Made by a program: the position numbers and the translations under genes
Source: Herbiconiux sp. VKM Ac-1786
GTDB taxonomy: Bacteria > Actinomycetota > Actinomycetes > Actinomycetales > Microbacteriaceae
Length of the DNA stretch: 64,000 nucleotides
Direction of reading: 5' to 3'
Assembly: GCF_015350805.1 (NCBI RefSeq)
Contig: NZ_JADKSG010000002.1
Span: 1,302,001 to 1,366,000, forward strand
Part shown: positions 15,998-24,852 of the stretch, piece by piece
Numbering within the stretch: the first letter of the stretch is position 1
Layout of the letters: the number at the start of each line of letters is the position of its first letter
Notes under the pieces: model-generated
Databases searched by the model: none
The model's input: only the letters and a program-made list of their open reading frames with translations
What the model was told of the DNA's origin: nothing

Positions 15998-17728
15998 ATG
16001 AGGGCTCGACGACGCACGGCACTGGCTGCGGCCGCGATCACGGCACTGCTGGCGGGCGGCATCGCGGCCGCGACCCCCGCGGCTGCCGACGACGCCCACC
16101 CACCCATCGAGGTCCCCCTCGTCGCGGCGGGCCGATCGCTCCAGGCGACCTGGAACGGGATCCCCTACGTTCCGAGTGAGACCCGATCGGTGCACGTGAC
16201 GCTCCCCGCCGAGCTCGCCGACTACCGGCTGTCCGGCTACTCCTGGTCGCTCAGCGGTTACGCCTCCGGTGACCTCACCGGGGTCCTCCCTGCGACGCAG
16301 ACCGAGTTCGACATCGCCCTGCCGACGGTACCGCCCGACAGCTCGGTGCGCCTGCAGGTGTCCGGCGCGACGGCGGGCGACGGCGACTCCGCCCTGCTGT
16401 TCGCGTTCCTCTGGCCGTCCGTGCCGGGGGTGGGCAGCCCTCCGATGGTCGTCGCAGACGCCGACCTGGACCCGTCGTCACCGAAGGCCTCCGGTTCCCG
16501 GAACCACCGATACGTCACCGCCGACCCGTCCCTGACCGTGGCGGCCGGCGACCACGTCGCGTTGCGCCAGGAACCGGGCTTCTGGACGACGGGACCGACG
16601 GGCTCCTGGAGCCCGGACAACCTGTTCCCCCGGGTCGAGCTGTCGGACGGCGACAGCGGCTTCGCCCTGGAGGTGGCCACCTCCGCCGACGGGTCGACCC
16701 TCACCGCGACCGTCAGCGACGACGTGAACCTGTTCCGCGTGGACTCGCTCCGCGTGCGCGTCTCGCCGCGGAGCAACACCCTCACCGACGCCGTCCTCTT
16801 CGAGACCCCCGTCACGATCGAGCGGGCCGTCACCGCCGCACGCGTCGACGGGGCCGACCGGTACGCGGTCGCGGCCGCCGCCTCCGCCGCCCAGTTCCCC
16901 GAGGGGGCGCAGGTCGCCTACGTCGTCACCGGCGAGACCTTCGCCGACGCCCTGAGCGCCGGCCCGGCCGCCGCGAGGGAGGGCGGGCCGCTGCTGCTCA
17001 CCCGCCACGACGAGCTCTCCCCCGAGACCGCGGCCGAGCTCGAACGCCTGCAGCCGGCGCGCATCGTCGTCGTCGGCGGAGCCGCCGCCGTCGGCGACGG
17101 GGTGCTCGACGCTCTCGCCGGCATCGCCCCGGTGCAGCGCATCGGCGGCGCCGACCGCTTCGCCGTGTCGCGGGCGGTGCTCTCCACGGTGTTCGGCGAG
17201 ACGACGACCGGGCTCTACCTCGCCACGGGCGACGCCTTTCCCGACGCCCTGGCCGCCGGTGCCGCGGCCGGAGCCGCGCGGGAGCCTGTCGTGGTCGTGG
17301 ACGGCCGCGCATCCGCCCTCGACGACGCCACCGCGGAGGCGCTCGGCGCACTGCCGCTCGAGCGGGTGACGATCGTGGGTGGGCCCGCCGCCGTGTCGGA
17401 GGGGCTCGCCGACGACGTCAGCGGCATCGCGCCGACCGAGCGCTACGGCGGCGCCGACCGCTTCGAGGTCGCGGCGGCCCTGAACGCCGCCGTGTTCGAC
17501 TTCGCTCCGCAGGCGTTCGTCGCGACCGGTGCCGACTTCCCCGACGCCCTCGCCGGCTCGGCCTGGGCGGGCCGCACCGGTGCACCCCTCTACGTCACGC
17601 GCCCCGACTGCCTGCCGGCCGCCGCCCTCGCGGCGATGCGCGGGCAGGACGTCTCGTCGCTCACCGTGCTCGGCGGCCCCCGCGCGGTGTCCGACGCGGT
17701 GCTCGCGCTGACCAGCTGCGGCGACTGA
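15998..17728 (+). CDS. Secreted cell-wall-binding repeat (CWBR2) protein
   Basis: This 576-residue protein has a Sec signal peptide (residues 1-31, ending TPAAADD) and is exported. The first half is a beta-rich region of unknown role. The second half (from about residue 275) has three cell-wall-binding type 2 repeats (PF04122), each with GADRYAVA or GGADRFxV, then FADAL or FPDAL, and VVGGxxAV. Such repeats anchor actinobacterial and clostridial proteins to the wall. The N-terminal part may carry an adhesin-like or unknown function. Confidence 0.9.
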   Translation: MRARRRTALAAAAITALLAGGIAAATPAAADDAHPPIEVPLVAAGRSLQATWNGIPYVPSETRSVHVTLPAELADYRLSGYSWSLSGYASGDLTGVLPATQTEFDIALPTVPPDSSVRLQVSGATAGDGDSALLFAFLWPSVPGVGSPPMVVADADLDPSSPKASGSRNHRYVTADPSLTVAAGDHVALRQEPGFWTTGPTGSWSPDNLFPRVELSDGDSGFALEVATSADGSTLTATVSDDVNLFRVDSLRVRVSPRSNTLTDAVLFETPVTIERAVTAARVDGADRYAVAAAASAAQFPEGAQVAYVVTGETFADALSAGPAAAREGGPLLLTRHDELSPETAAELERLQPARIVVVGGAAAVGDGVLDALAGIAPVQRIGGADRFAVSRAVLSTVFGETTTGLYLATGDAFPDALAAGAAAGAAREPVVVVDGRASALDDATAEALGALPLERVTIVGGPAAVSEGLADDVSGIAPTERYGGADRFEVAAALNAAVFDFAPQAFVATGADFPDALAGSAWAGRTGAPLYVTRPDCLPAAALAAMRGQDVSSLTVLGGPRAVSDAVLALTSCGD

Positions 17729-17741
17729 CGCATCGCGGGGC

Positions 17742-17747
17742 TAGCGT
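17742..17747 (+). promoter_or_regulatory. -10 box of a leaderless promoter
   Basis: TAGCGT stands six bases before the ATG at 17754. Confidence 0.55.
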
Positions 17748-17753
17748 GGAGGC

Positions 17754-18596
17754 ATGACCGAGCTCGCTCCCACCCTCACCCTGAACGACGGCCACGAGAT
17801 CCCCGCGCTGGGCTTCGGCACCTATCCGCTCCGCGGCGAGAAAGGGGCGGATGCGGTGGCCTCCGCCATCGGCACCGGCTACCGCCTGATCGACACCGCC
17901 TTCAACTACGAGAACGAGGGAGCGGTCGGCGAGGGCATCCGCCGGGCCGGGCTGGCGCGTGAGGAGCTCTTCGTCACCTCGAAGCTTCCGGGCCGCTACC
18001 ACGCCCGTGAGCAGGCCGGCGAGGCCGTGCGCGAGTCGCTCTGGCGGCTGGGGCTCGACTACCTCGACCTCTACATCATCCACTGGCCGAACCCGAGCGT
18101 CGGGAAGTTCGTCGAGGCGTACGAGGCGCTCCTGCAGGCCCGCGAGGAGGGCGTCATCCGCTCGGTCGGCGTCAGCAACTTCACCGCCGGCAACCTGCGC
18201 GCGGTCATCGAGGCCACCGGGGTGACCCCCGCTGTCAACCAGATCGAGCTGCACCCCTCCTTCCCGCAGGAGGAGTTGCGCGCGGTGCACGCCGAGCTCG
18301 GCATCGTCACCGAGGCGTGGAGCCCGCTCGGCAAGGGCGCGGCGCGCTACGACGACCCGGCCATCGTCGCCGCGGCCGAGCGGCACGGCGTGTCGCCGGC
18401 CCAGGTCATCCTGCGCTGGCACGTGCAGCTCGGCAGCGTGCCGATCCCGAAGAGCGCCACCCCGGCTCGCCAGGCCGAGAACCTCGACGTATTCGGCTTC
18501 GAGCTGTCGGGCGACGAGGTGGCCGCGATCACGGCTCTCGGTCGCCCCGACGGCCGGCTCTTCGACGGCGATCCGGAGACGCACGAGGAGCAGTGA
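17754..18596 (+). CDS. Aldo/keto reductase
   Basis: This 280-residue TIM-barrel NADPH-dependent reductase has the full catalytic tetrad: Asp47, Tyr52, Lys77 and His110 (in YIIHWPNP). The family signature GVSNFTAGNL and the coenzyme motif IPKSATPARQAENL are present. It is of the 2,5-diketo-gluconate reductase type by size and order; the physiological carbonyl substrate is not known. It has its own leaderless-type promoter, as does the BLUF gene that follows. Confidence 0.93.
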   Translation: MTELAPTLTLNDGHEIPALGFGTYPLRGEKGADAVASAIGTGYRLIDTAFNYENEGAVGEGIRRAGLAREELFVTSKLPGRYHAREQAGEAVRESLWRLGLDYLDLYIIHWPNPSVGKFVEAYEALLQAREEGVIRSVGVSNFTAGNLRAVIEATGVTPAVNQIELHPSFPQEELRAVHAELGIVTEAWSPLGKGAARYDDPAIVAAAERHGVSPAQVILRWHVQLGSVPIPKSATPARQAENLDVFGFELSGDEVAAITALGRPDGRLFDGDPETHEEQ

Positions 18597-18607
18597 CGCG
18601 CCCTCGC

Positions 18608-18613
18608 TAGACT
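18608..18613 (+). promoter_or_regulatory. -10 box of a leaderless promoter
   Basis: TAGACT stands six bases before the ATG at 18620. Confidence 0.55.
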
Positions 18614-18619
18614 GCTGGC

Positions 18620-19081
18620 ATGGCCAGTGAACAAGACGCCGTGCTGTCGATCATCTACTCCAGCGCTGCGACCGTGCCGTTCAGCGACACCGACCTGGTC
18701 GAGCTGTTGAAGGTCAGCCGCCGCAACAACGCGGGCAGCGAGGTGACCGGCATGCTGCTCTACCGCGACGGCCGCTTCCTGCAGGTGCTCGAGGGGCCCG
18801 ACGACGGCGTGCGCGAGCGGATGGCCGTGATCGCCCGCGACCCGCGTCACGCCGAGGTGCTGGTGCTGCTCGAGGAGGGGCTGAGCGAGCGCCGCTTCCC
18901 CGACTGGACGATGGGCTTCGTGCCGCACGAGTCGACGCCGCCCGACGATATCCCCGGCTACCTCAGCGCCTTCGGCCTGAGCGACGACGACGAGGACTCC
19001 CGGGAGGCCGTGCGGGCCCTCGCCGACCTGATGGCCTGGTTCGAGGCCACCGCGAAGGGCACCGCGACGCCCCTCGCCTGA
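18620..19081 (+). CDS. BLUF-domain blue-light sensor
   Basis: This 153-residue protein is a short BLUF photoreceptor binding FAD. The residues that make the light-sensitive hydrogen-bond network align by spacing with AppA: Tyr13, Asn37, Gln55, Trp96 and Met98. After the BLUF fold (to about residue 105) there is only an acidic helix, so it must act through a partner. No cyclic-di-GMP or antirepressor gene adjoins it. It is followed by a bidirectional terminator. Confidence 0.93.
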   Translation: MASEQDAVLSIIYSSAATVPFSDTDLVELLKVSRRNNAGSEVTGMLLYRDGRFLQVLEGPDDGVRERMAVIARDPRHAEVLVLLEEGLSERRFPDWTMGFVPHESTPPDDIPGYLSAFGLSDDDEDSREAVRALADLMAWFEATAKGTATPLA

Positions 19082-19102
19082 CCGGCGAAGCCCAGAGAGG
19101 CC

Positions 19103-19129
19103 CGGAGGCTCAGAAGCCCTGAGCCTCCG
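19103..19129. terminator. Bidirectional hairpin terminator
   Basis: Perfect 11-bp arms CGGAGGCTCAG (19103-19113) and its complement (19119-19129) enclose AAGCC, in the 71-bp gap between convergent genes. No T tract is seen. Confidence 0.6.
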
Positions 19130-19152
19130 AGACCCAGAGCCTCAGAGGCGGC

Positions 19153-20124
19153 TCAGAGCCAGGGCTCCACGAGCTCCGCGTACCGCCGCGCCATCGTCGC
19201 CACGACGCCCGCGCCGGGTGCCGCCCACACGTCGGCGTGGAAGATCTCGACCTCCACGTCGCCCGCGTACCCGGCGGCCGCCACGGCCCGCGTGAAGGCG
19301 GGGAAGTCGATGTGGCCGTCGCCCATCATGCCCCGCGAGAGCAGCGTGTCGGCGGGCAGCGGGGTGATCCAGTCGCAGACCTGGTAGCTCACGATCCGCT
19401 CCCCCGCACCGGCGACGAGCTCGAGCACGCCCGGCTCCCACCACAGGTGGAAGGTGTCGACGACCACGCCGACCTCCTCGGGCGCGAACGGTTCCGCCAG
19501 GGCGAGCGCCTGCCCTAGGGTCGAGACGACCCCGCGATCGGCGGCGAAGATGGGGTTCATCGGCTCGATGCCGAGCACGACCCCGCGGGCGCGCGCCTCG
19601 GGCGCGAGCTCCGCGATGGCCTCGGCGGCCCGGGTGCGGGCGCCCACGAGGTCCTTCGACCCCTCGGGCAGCCCACCGGGCACCAGCACGAGGGTCGGGG
19701 CGTCGAGCGCCGCCGCCTCGTCGAGCGCGCGCAGGTTCTCGTCGTGCGCCGCCCGGCGCGCGGCCGGGTCGATCACGGTGAAGAAGCCGCCGCGGCAGAT
19801 GCTCGAGACGCGCAGCCCCGAGTCGGCGATCCAGGCGGCGGCGGTGTCGACCCCGACGTCGGCGAGGGGCTCGCGCCAGACACCGATCCCGCCGAGGCCC
19901 GCGGCGACGGCGCCGTCGATCGCCTCCCGCAGCGTCCAGTTCGCGGTGGTGCGCTGGTTCAGCGACAGCCGCGCGAGCCGCGGGTCACCCGCAACCGGCG
20001 TGGGCATGCGCGCCGGCAGCCCGCTCGGCACGTCGAGCACAGCCGCCTCAGCGAGGGATGCTGCGGATGCGCCACCACGCGCATCCGCAGACAGCCCCAG
20101 CCCTACCCCCTGCTGCACGGTCAT
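19153..20124 (-). CDS. Sugar phosphate isomerase/epimerase (xylose isomerase-like TIM barrel)
   Basis: This 323-residue protein starts at ATG 20124, overlapping the previous stop (ATGA). It belongs to the AP_endonuc_2/IolE-IolI superfamily. Metal-binding acid and His residues are seen in VLGIEPMNP, VGVVVDTFHLWWEPG, DGHIDFPAF and VEVEIFH. Such enzymes isomerise or epimerise keto sugars. It closes a three-gene unit with DUF993 and a Gfo/Idh/MocA oxidoreductase, suggesting sequential action on an oxidised sugar (inference). Confidence 0.88.
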   Translation of the reverse strand: MTVQQGVGLGLSADARGGASAASLAEAAVLDVPSGLPARMPTPVAGDPRLARLSLNQRTTANWTLREAIDGAVAAGLGGIGVWREPLADVGVDTAAAWIADSGLRVSSICRGGFFTVIDPAARRAAHDENLRALDEAAALDAPTLVLVPGGLPEGSKDLVGARTRAAEAIAELAPEARARGVVLGIEPMNPIFAADRGVVSTLGQALALAEPFAPEEVGVVVDTFHLWWEPGVLELVAGAGERIVSYQVCDWITPLPADTLLSRGMMGDGHIDFPAFTRAVAAAGYAGDVEVEIFHADVWAAPGAGVVATMARRYAELVEPWL

Positions 20125-21320
20125 CGCGTCGCCCCCATCGTCTCGGCCAGCAGCCCGAACCGGTGCGCCGCCAGCGACGGATCGGGCAGCAGCCGCGCCT
20201 CGTTGAGCAGCTCCACGATGCGCGCGAGGTGCGGCAGGCTGCGGGCCGACTGCAGCCCGCCCACCATCTGGAATCCGCTCTGCGCCCCGGTCAGCCACGC
20301 CGTGAACGCGATCCCGACCTTGTAGTAGAAGGTGGGCGCCTCGAAGATGTGGCGCGAGAGCTCCAGCGTCGGCGCCATCTCGGCGTCGTAGCGCGCGAGG
20401 TCGCCGTCGTCGAGCGCGGCGAGTGCGGCCGAGGCGGCGGGGGCGATGGCCGCGAACGCTCCGAGCAGAGCATCCGAGTGACCCTCGTCGTCGCCCCGGA
20501 TGAGCGACGGGTAGTTGAAGTCGTCACCGGTGTAGAGGCGCACCCCGGCGGGCAGCGCCCGGCGCAGCCCGATCTCGTGGGAGGCGTCGAGCAGCGACAC
20601 CTTCACGCCGTCGACCTTGCCCGCGTGGGTCTCGATCAGCGACAGGAACGTCGCGGTCGCAGCCGTCACGTCGCGCGTGCCCCAGTAGCCCGCGAGCTGC
20701 GGGTCGAAGGCCTCGCCGAGCCAGTGCAGCACGACGGGCTCCGAGACCTGCGAGAGGATGCGGTCGTACACCGCCAGGTAGTCCTCGGGCCCGGCCGCGG
20801 CGGCGGCCAGGTGACGCGAGGCCATCACGATGACCTGCGACCCGGTCGACTCGACGAAGGCGACCTGCTCGAGGTAGGCCTCCTGCACCTGGGCGAGCGT
20901 CGCGACCCCGGGCGCCACGGTGAGGTGGTCGGTGCCGGCGCCCGAGGCGATGCGGGCCCCGAACTCCTGAGCCTGAGCCGCACTGCGGGTGACGAGCTCC
21001 TGGATCGCGGGCCAGTCGAGCCCCATGTTGCGCTGCGCCGTGTCCATCGCCTCGGCGACGCCGAGCCCGTAGCCGAACAGGTGCCGGCGGAAGGCGAGCG
21101 TCGCGTCCCAGTCGATCGCGGCGGGCGCCCCCGGCACGTTGTCGCCGTGCGGGTCGGCCACCACGTGCGCAGCCGCGAACGCGACCCGCGAGGTGTAGGG
21201 CGACGGATGCGCGTCCCACGCCCGCGGCTCGTTCAGCTCGATCTCCCGCCACCCGCCGGCGGTCGGCAGCGCGAGGCGGGTGCCGGTGCCGACGCTGCTG
21301 CCGGCGCTCACGAGCGTCAC
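20121..21320 (-). CDS. DUF993 family protein (DHDPS/aldolase-like)
   Basis: This 399-residue protein starts at GTG 21320, within the stop of the oxidoreductase gene (GTGA). DUF993 proteins resemble class I dihydrodipicolinate-synthase-type aldolases. A Lys in KVDGVKVSLLD is placed like the Schiff-base lysine, and LYTGDDFNYP follows. No reaction is established for the family to my knowledge. Its position between a sugar oxidoreductase and an isomerase suggests it breaks or rearranges a keto-sugar carbon skeleton. Confidence 0.85.
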   Translation of the reverse strand: MTLVSAGSSVGTGTRLALPTAGGWREIELNEPRAWDAHPSPYTSRVAFAAAHVVADPHGDNVPGAPAAIDWDATLAFRRHLFGYGLGVAEAMDTAQRNMGLDWPAIQELVTRSAAQAQEFGARIASGAGTDHLTVAPGVATLAQVQEAYLEQVAFVESTGSQVIVMASRHLAAAAAGPEDYLAVYDRILSQVSEPVVLHWLGEAFDPQLAGYWGTRDVTAATATFLSLIETHAGKVDGVKVSLLDASHEIGLRRALPAGVRLYTGDDFNYPSLIRGDDEGHSDALLGAFAAIAPAASAALAALDDGDLARYDAEMAPTLELSRHIFEAPTFYYKVGIAFTAWLTGAQSGFQMVGGLQSARSLPHLARIVELLNEARLLPDPSLAAHRFGLLAETMGATR

Positions 21321-22468
21321 GACGACACCGCCTCGATCTCGACGCGACGCCCCTCGTTCGACGACTGCAGACCCGCGTCGACGAGCTGCAGCCCGCGGAC
21401 GCCGGCGGCGAGGTCGTAGGGGTGCGGGCGACCGGCGGCGACGTCCTGCAGGAACTGCTCCCACTGCGCCCGGAAGCCGTTGGTGAACTCCTGGTTGTCG
21501 GGGATCTGCGTCCACTGCGACGGGAAATCCTGGTCGGTCGGCAGGTCGGGGTTCCAGACCGGCTTCGGGGTGTTCACCCGAGGCTGCACCTTGCAGCCGA
21601 ACAGGCCGGCGACCGCCGAGCCGAGGGTGCCGTCGACCTGGAACTCGACCAGCTCGCCGCGATCGACCCGCACCGCCCAGCTCGAGTTGATCTGCGCGAT
21701 GATGTCGCCCTCGAGCTCGAAGATGCCGTAGGCGGCGTCGTCGGCGGTGGCCTCGTAGCGGTTGCCCTGCTCGTCCCAGCGCTCGTGGATGTGGGTGACG
21801 GCCTTGGAGGAGACCGCCTCGACCCGGCCGAAGAGGTTCTCGAGCACGTAGTTCCAGTGGCAGTACATGTCCAGGGTCATGCCCCCGCCGTCCTCTTCGC
21901 GGTAGTTCCACGAGGGGCGCTGCGCGGGCAGGTAGTCGCCCTCGAACACCCAGTAGCCGAACTCGCCGCGCACGCTCAGGATGCGCCCGAAGAAGCCCGA
22001 GTCGATCAGGCGCTTGAGCTTCAGCAGGCCCGGCAGGTAGAGCTTGTCGTGCACGACGCCGTTGACGATGCCCGCCTTCTTGGCCGCGGCGACGAGCTCG
22101 AGACCGTCGGCGACGGAGTTGGCGATCGGCTTCTCGGTGTAGATGTGCTTGCCGGCGGCGATGGCCTGCAGGATGGCGTCCTTCCGGGCGCTGGTGACCT
22201 GGGCGTCGAAGTAGATGGTCGCGGTCTCGTCGGCGAGGGCGGCGGCCAGGTCGGTGGTGTACTCGGCTACGCCATGCAGGGCGGCCAGCTCGGCGAGCTT
22301 GTCGGCGTTCCGGCCCACGAGGATCGGCTCGACCGTGAGCCGGTCACCGTTCGGCAGCAGGATGCCGCCGTCGTCGCGGATCGCGAGGATCGAGCGCACC
22401 AGGTGCTGGCGGTAGCCCATGCGCCCGGTGACGCCGTTCATGATGATGCGAAGCGTCTGCGTCGACAC
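21317..22468 (-). CDS. Gfo/Idh/MocA family oxidoreductase
   Basis: This 383-residue NAD(P)-dependent enzyme begins with a Rossmann-like region (MNGVTGRMGYRQ) and has the family's conserved EKPIANS with catalytic-site Lys, then LDMYCHWNYVLEN in the C-terminal domain. Members oxidise or reduce hydroxyls on sugars, often at C1 or C3. It is the first gene of a unit with its own promoter and a perfect 14-bp palindromic operator 30 bases upstream. The substrate is unknown. Confidence 0.92.
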   Translation of the reverse strand: MSTQTLRIIMNGVTGRMGYRQHLVRSILAIRDDGGILLPNGDRLTVEPILVGRNADKLAELAALHGVAEYTTDLAAALADETATIYFDAQVTSARKDAILQAIAAGKHIYTEKPIANSVADGLELVAAAKKAGIVNGVVHDKLYLPGLLKLKRLIDSGFFGRILSVRGEFGYWVFEGDYLPAQRPSWNYREEDGGGMTLDMYCHWNYVLENLFGRVEAVSSKAVTHIHERWDEQGNRYEATADDAAYGIFELEGDIIAQINSSWAVRVDRGELVEFQVDGTLGSAVAGLFGCKVQPRVNTPKPVWNPDLPTDQDFPSQWTQIPDNQEFTNGFRAQWEQFLQDVAAGRPHPYDLAAGVRGLQLVDAGLQSSNEGRRVEIEAVSS

Positions 22469-22498
22469 GTCGTTTCCGTTCTCTCGGGCTCTCCGTGC

Positions 22499-22512
22499 GG
22501 AAAGCGCTTTCC
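22499..22512. promoter_or_regulatory. LacI-type operator, perfect 14-bp palindrome
   Basis: GGAAAGCGCTTTCC is a perfect palindrome with central CG, typical of LacI/GalR regulators. It lies between the putative -10 box and the ATG at 22468. Confidence 0.85.
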
Positions 22513-22522
22513 AGATAGTTCG

Positions 22523-22551
22523 ACTCTGCCAGACGGTTCCGGCGTTGTCCA
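22523..22551 (-). promoter_or_regulatory. Promoter of the Gfo-DUF993-isomerase unit
   Basis: On the minus strand, TGGACA (22546-22551) and CAGAGT (22523-22528) are 17 bp apart, just upstream of the operator. Confidence 0.4.
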
Positions 22552-22564
22552 GTGGGAGTGGGTG

Positions 22565-23560
22565 TCAGCCCGCCGCCGGCGTTCCGGCCACGACCGCGTT
22601 GTGCAGCCGGTCGACGTCGAGGCCGAGTCGCGACGGGCTCGCGATGTTGGTCAGCAGCACGAACGCGACGCCGAGGTCCGGGTAGATCCAGAACTCGGTG
22701 CCGGCCCAGCCGCCGTGCCCGTAGGTGCGCTGCTCGAGCAGCCCGGGCGCCGCGAAGCGCAGGTTCCAGCCCAGGCCCCAGTCCTGACCCCGCTCGGCGG
22801 GGTAGGGCTCGAGCCGGGGCAGTCCGGTGGTCTGCGGACGCAGCATCGCCGACACGGTGGTGGGATGCACGACCTGTCCCCCGTCGGACAGCAGCGCCGA
22901 CCCGAGCGCGAGCAGATCCGACGCGGTCGCGTACAGCCCCGCCCCCGGATGCGCGAGCCGCTGCAACGCCGGATAGTCCAGCCCCTGCTCGGCCGCGTCG
23001 AACACCGGGTGCGGATCGCAGCCCGCGTCGAACGTCAGCCCGGGCATCCCGGCGTCGGCGGCGAGCGCGTCGAGCTCGTGCTGCAGCGACTCCCCCGTCG
23101 CGTGCTCGACGAGCGCCTGCACGCCCGCGAACGCGATGCTGGAGTAGCGCGAGACGGTGCCGGCTGCGAAGTCGGCGTCCGCGCCGAGCAGCGAGGCCTC
23201 GAGTCCGAGGGGCGTGTGCAGCGGAGGTTCGGCGATGCCGGAGGTGTGGCTGAGCAGGTGACGCAGGCGCACGGTGTCGGAGCGGCGCAGCCCGAAGGCC
23301 GGCCGAGCATCCTGAAGCGGTGTCTGCGGCGTGAGCAGCCCCCGCTCGACGGCCCGCAGCGCGGTGAGCGCGACGATCGGCTTGGTGATCGAGAAGAGCG
23401 GGTAGTGGTCGCCCACCGCCGCCCGGCGCGGCCCGCTCGCCCCGAAGGCCTCGAGCTCGAGCACCCCGTTCGCGTCGGCGATGCCGAGCACCGCCGTGGG
23501 CAGCACGCCCTCGTCGACCTGCCGTCGCGCCCAGGCCAGCGCGTGTCCGTAGCCGCTCAT
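22565..23560 (-). CDS. Serine hydrolase, beta-lactamase family
   Basis: This 331-residue protein belongs to the class C beta-lactamase/esterase family (PF00144). The catalytic SxxK is SITK at residues 57-60, a YSS motif follows near residue 138, and HGGW acts as the third motif. There is no signal peptide, so it should act in the cytoplasm, probably as an esterase on an imported acylated glycoside rather than on cell wall or antibiotic. Its ATG overlaps the fucosidase stop (ATGA). Confidence 0.9.
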   Translation of the reverse strand: MSGYGHALAWARRQVDEGVLPTAVLGIADANGVLELEAFGASGPRRAAVGDHYPLFSITKPIVALTALRAVERGLLTPQTPLQDARPAFGLRRSDTVRLRHLLSHTSGIAEPPLHTPLGLEASLLGADADFAAGTVSRYSSIAFAGVQALVEHATGESLQHELDALAADAGMPGLTFDAGCDPHPVFDAAEQGLDYPALQRLAHPGAGLYATASDLLALGSALLSDGGQVVHPTTVSAMLRPQTTGLPRLEPYPAERGQDWGLGWNLRFAAPGLLEQRTYGHGGWAGTEFWIYPDLGVAFVLLTNIASPSRLGLDVDRLHNAVVAGTPAAG

Positions 23561-24852
23561 GCCGTCTCCTCGTCCGTGTCACCGGGCAGGGCGACGACCG
23601 TCACCGGGCCCTCCGCCTGCACGATCGCACGCGGATCGTCCACCACGACGACGAGGCCGTCCGCGTTCCGCCACGCCCGCCACCACGGCTCGTCCGTCGA
23701 CGCGGTCGGGTCGGAGCCCGGCACGGTCACTCGGATGCCCGCCCGCTCCACCGTCGACCGCCCCACCGTCGCGGGCTTCACCTCGGCCAGCCACGGCGCG
23801 ACGCCCTCGAGGGTGCGCCGCTGCACCTCCGGGATCTCGCCCGCCGCCGTCGGCCCCACGTTCAGCAGCAGCCGGCCGCCGCGCGACACGACGTCGGCGT
23901 ACAGCCGCGCGAGCTCGCGGGGGCTGAGTGTCAGGGCCTCGTCCTCGACGGCGTTGTGGCCGAACGAGAAACCGAGCCCGCGGCAGTGCTCCCAGCCGTC
24001 GTCGGTCTCGTTGCCGGTGTCGTGGTCGTACTCGCTCGTGCGGTAGTCGCCGACCGGTGCACCCCAGCGGTCGTTCACGATGCCCTCGGGTGCCGCCGCC
24101 CGGAAGCGCGTCAGCAGCGCCTCGATCGAGGTCGGCCCGGGCTGCTTGCCGGTGTCGGGCCAGTCGATGTCGTTCCAGAGCACCTCCGGCGCGTAGCGGT
24201 CGATCAGGTCGGCCACCTGCGCGTAGGCGTAGTCGTTGTAGTCGGCGCCGACCGGTCGCAGGCGGCTGACTTCGTCGCTCGACGTGAGCGGCGGATGCTC
24301 CGCGAACGCCCAGTCGAGACCGCCCGAGTAGTAGACGCCGAACCGCATCCCCGCCTCGCGCACCGCGGTCGCGAGGGGGCCGATCAGGTCGCGGCGGGGC
24401 CCGCGGGCCACCGTGCTGAGCTCGCCGGCGCCCGGAGCGTCCCAGAGCGCGATGCCGTCGTGGTGCTTCGTGGTCGGAACGACGTAGTCGGCGCCGATCG
24501 CGGCGAACAGGATTGCCCAGTCGGCGGGGTCGTAGCGATCCGCCGTCCAGTCGTCGAGGAAGGCGGTGTAGGGAGCGTCGCCGTGGAGCTCGGCGTGACG
24601 TTCCGCAGCCGGCGAGCCGGCGATGCGGATCGTGTTGGCGTACCACTCGGCGTAGGCGTTGTGGGCGAACCACTCCTCGTCGGGCACCGCTCCGAGAGCG
24701 CCGATCGGCTCGGCCCAGGCGGGCACCGAGTAGGCGCCCCAGTGCACGAAGACGCCGAGGGTGGCGTCGCGCGCCCAGGCGGGCAGGGGCTGCGAGAGCA
24801 CGCTCGCGGTGTCACTGCCACCGGCCGTCGCGGTACTCACGCTCTCATTCAC
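23557..24852 (-). CDS. GH29 alpha-L-fucosidase
   Basis: This 431-residue enzyme hydrolyses terminal alpha-L-fucosyl linkages with retention. Family 29 signatures are GVFVHWGAYSVPAW (residues 33-46), TTKHHDGIALWD, YYSGGLDW, and the nucleophile region EVLWNDIDWPD, with Asp228 the likely nucleophile. There is no signal peptide, so it is intracellular and works on imported oligosaccharides. The start is GTG 24852, overlapping the upstream stop and preceded by GGAGGAG. No fucose isomerase or kinase genes are nearby. Confidence 0.92.
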   Translation of the reverse strand: MNESVSTATAGGSDTASVLSQPLPAWARDATLGVFVHWGAYSVPAWAEPIGALGAVPDEEWFAHNAYAEWYANTIRIAGSPAAERHAELHGDAPYTAFLDDWTADRYDPADWAILFAAIGADYVVPTTKHHDGIALWDAPGAGELSTVARGPRRDLIGPLATAVREAGMRFGVYYSGGLDWAFAEHPPLTSSDEVSRLRPVGADYNDYAYAQVADLIDRYAPEVLWNDIDWPDTGKQPGPTSIEALLTRFRAAAPEGIVNDRWGAPVGDYRTSEYDHDTGNETDDGWEHCRGLGFSFGHNAVEDEALTLSPRELARLYADVVSRGGRLLLNVGPTAAGEIPEVQRRTLEGVAPWLAEVKPATVGRSTVERAGIRVTVPGSDPTASTDEPWWRAWRNADGLVVVVDDPRAIVQAEGPVTVVALPGDTDEETA

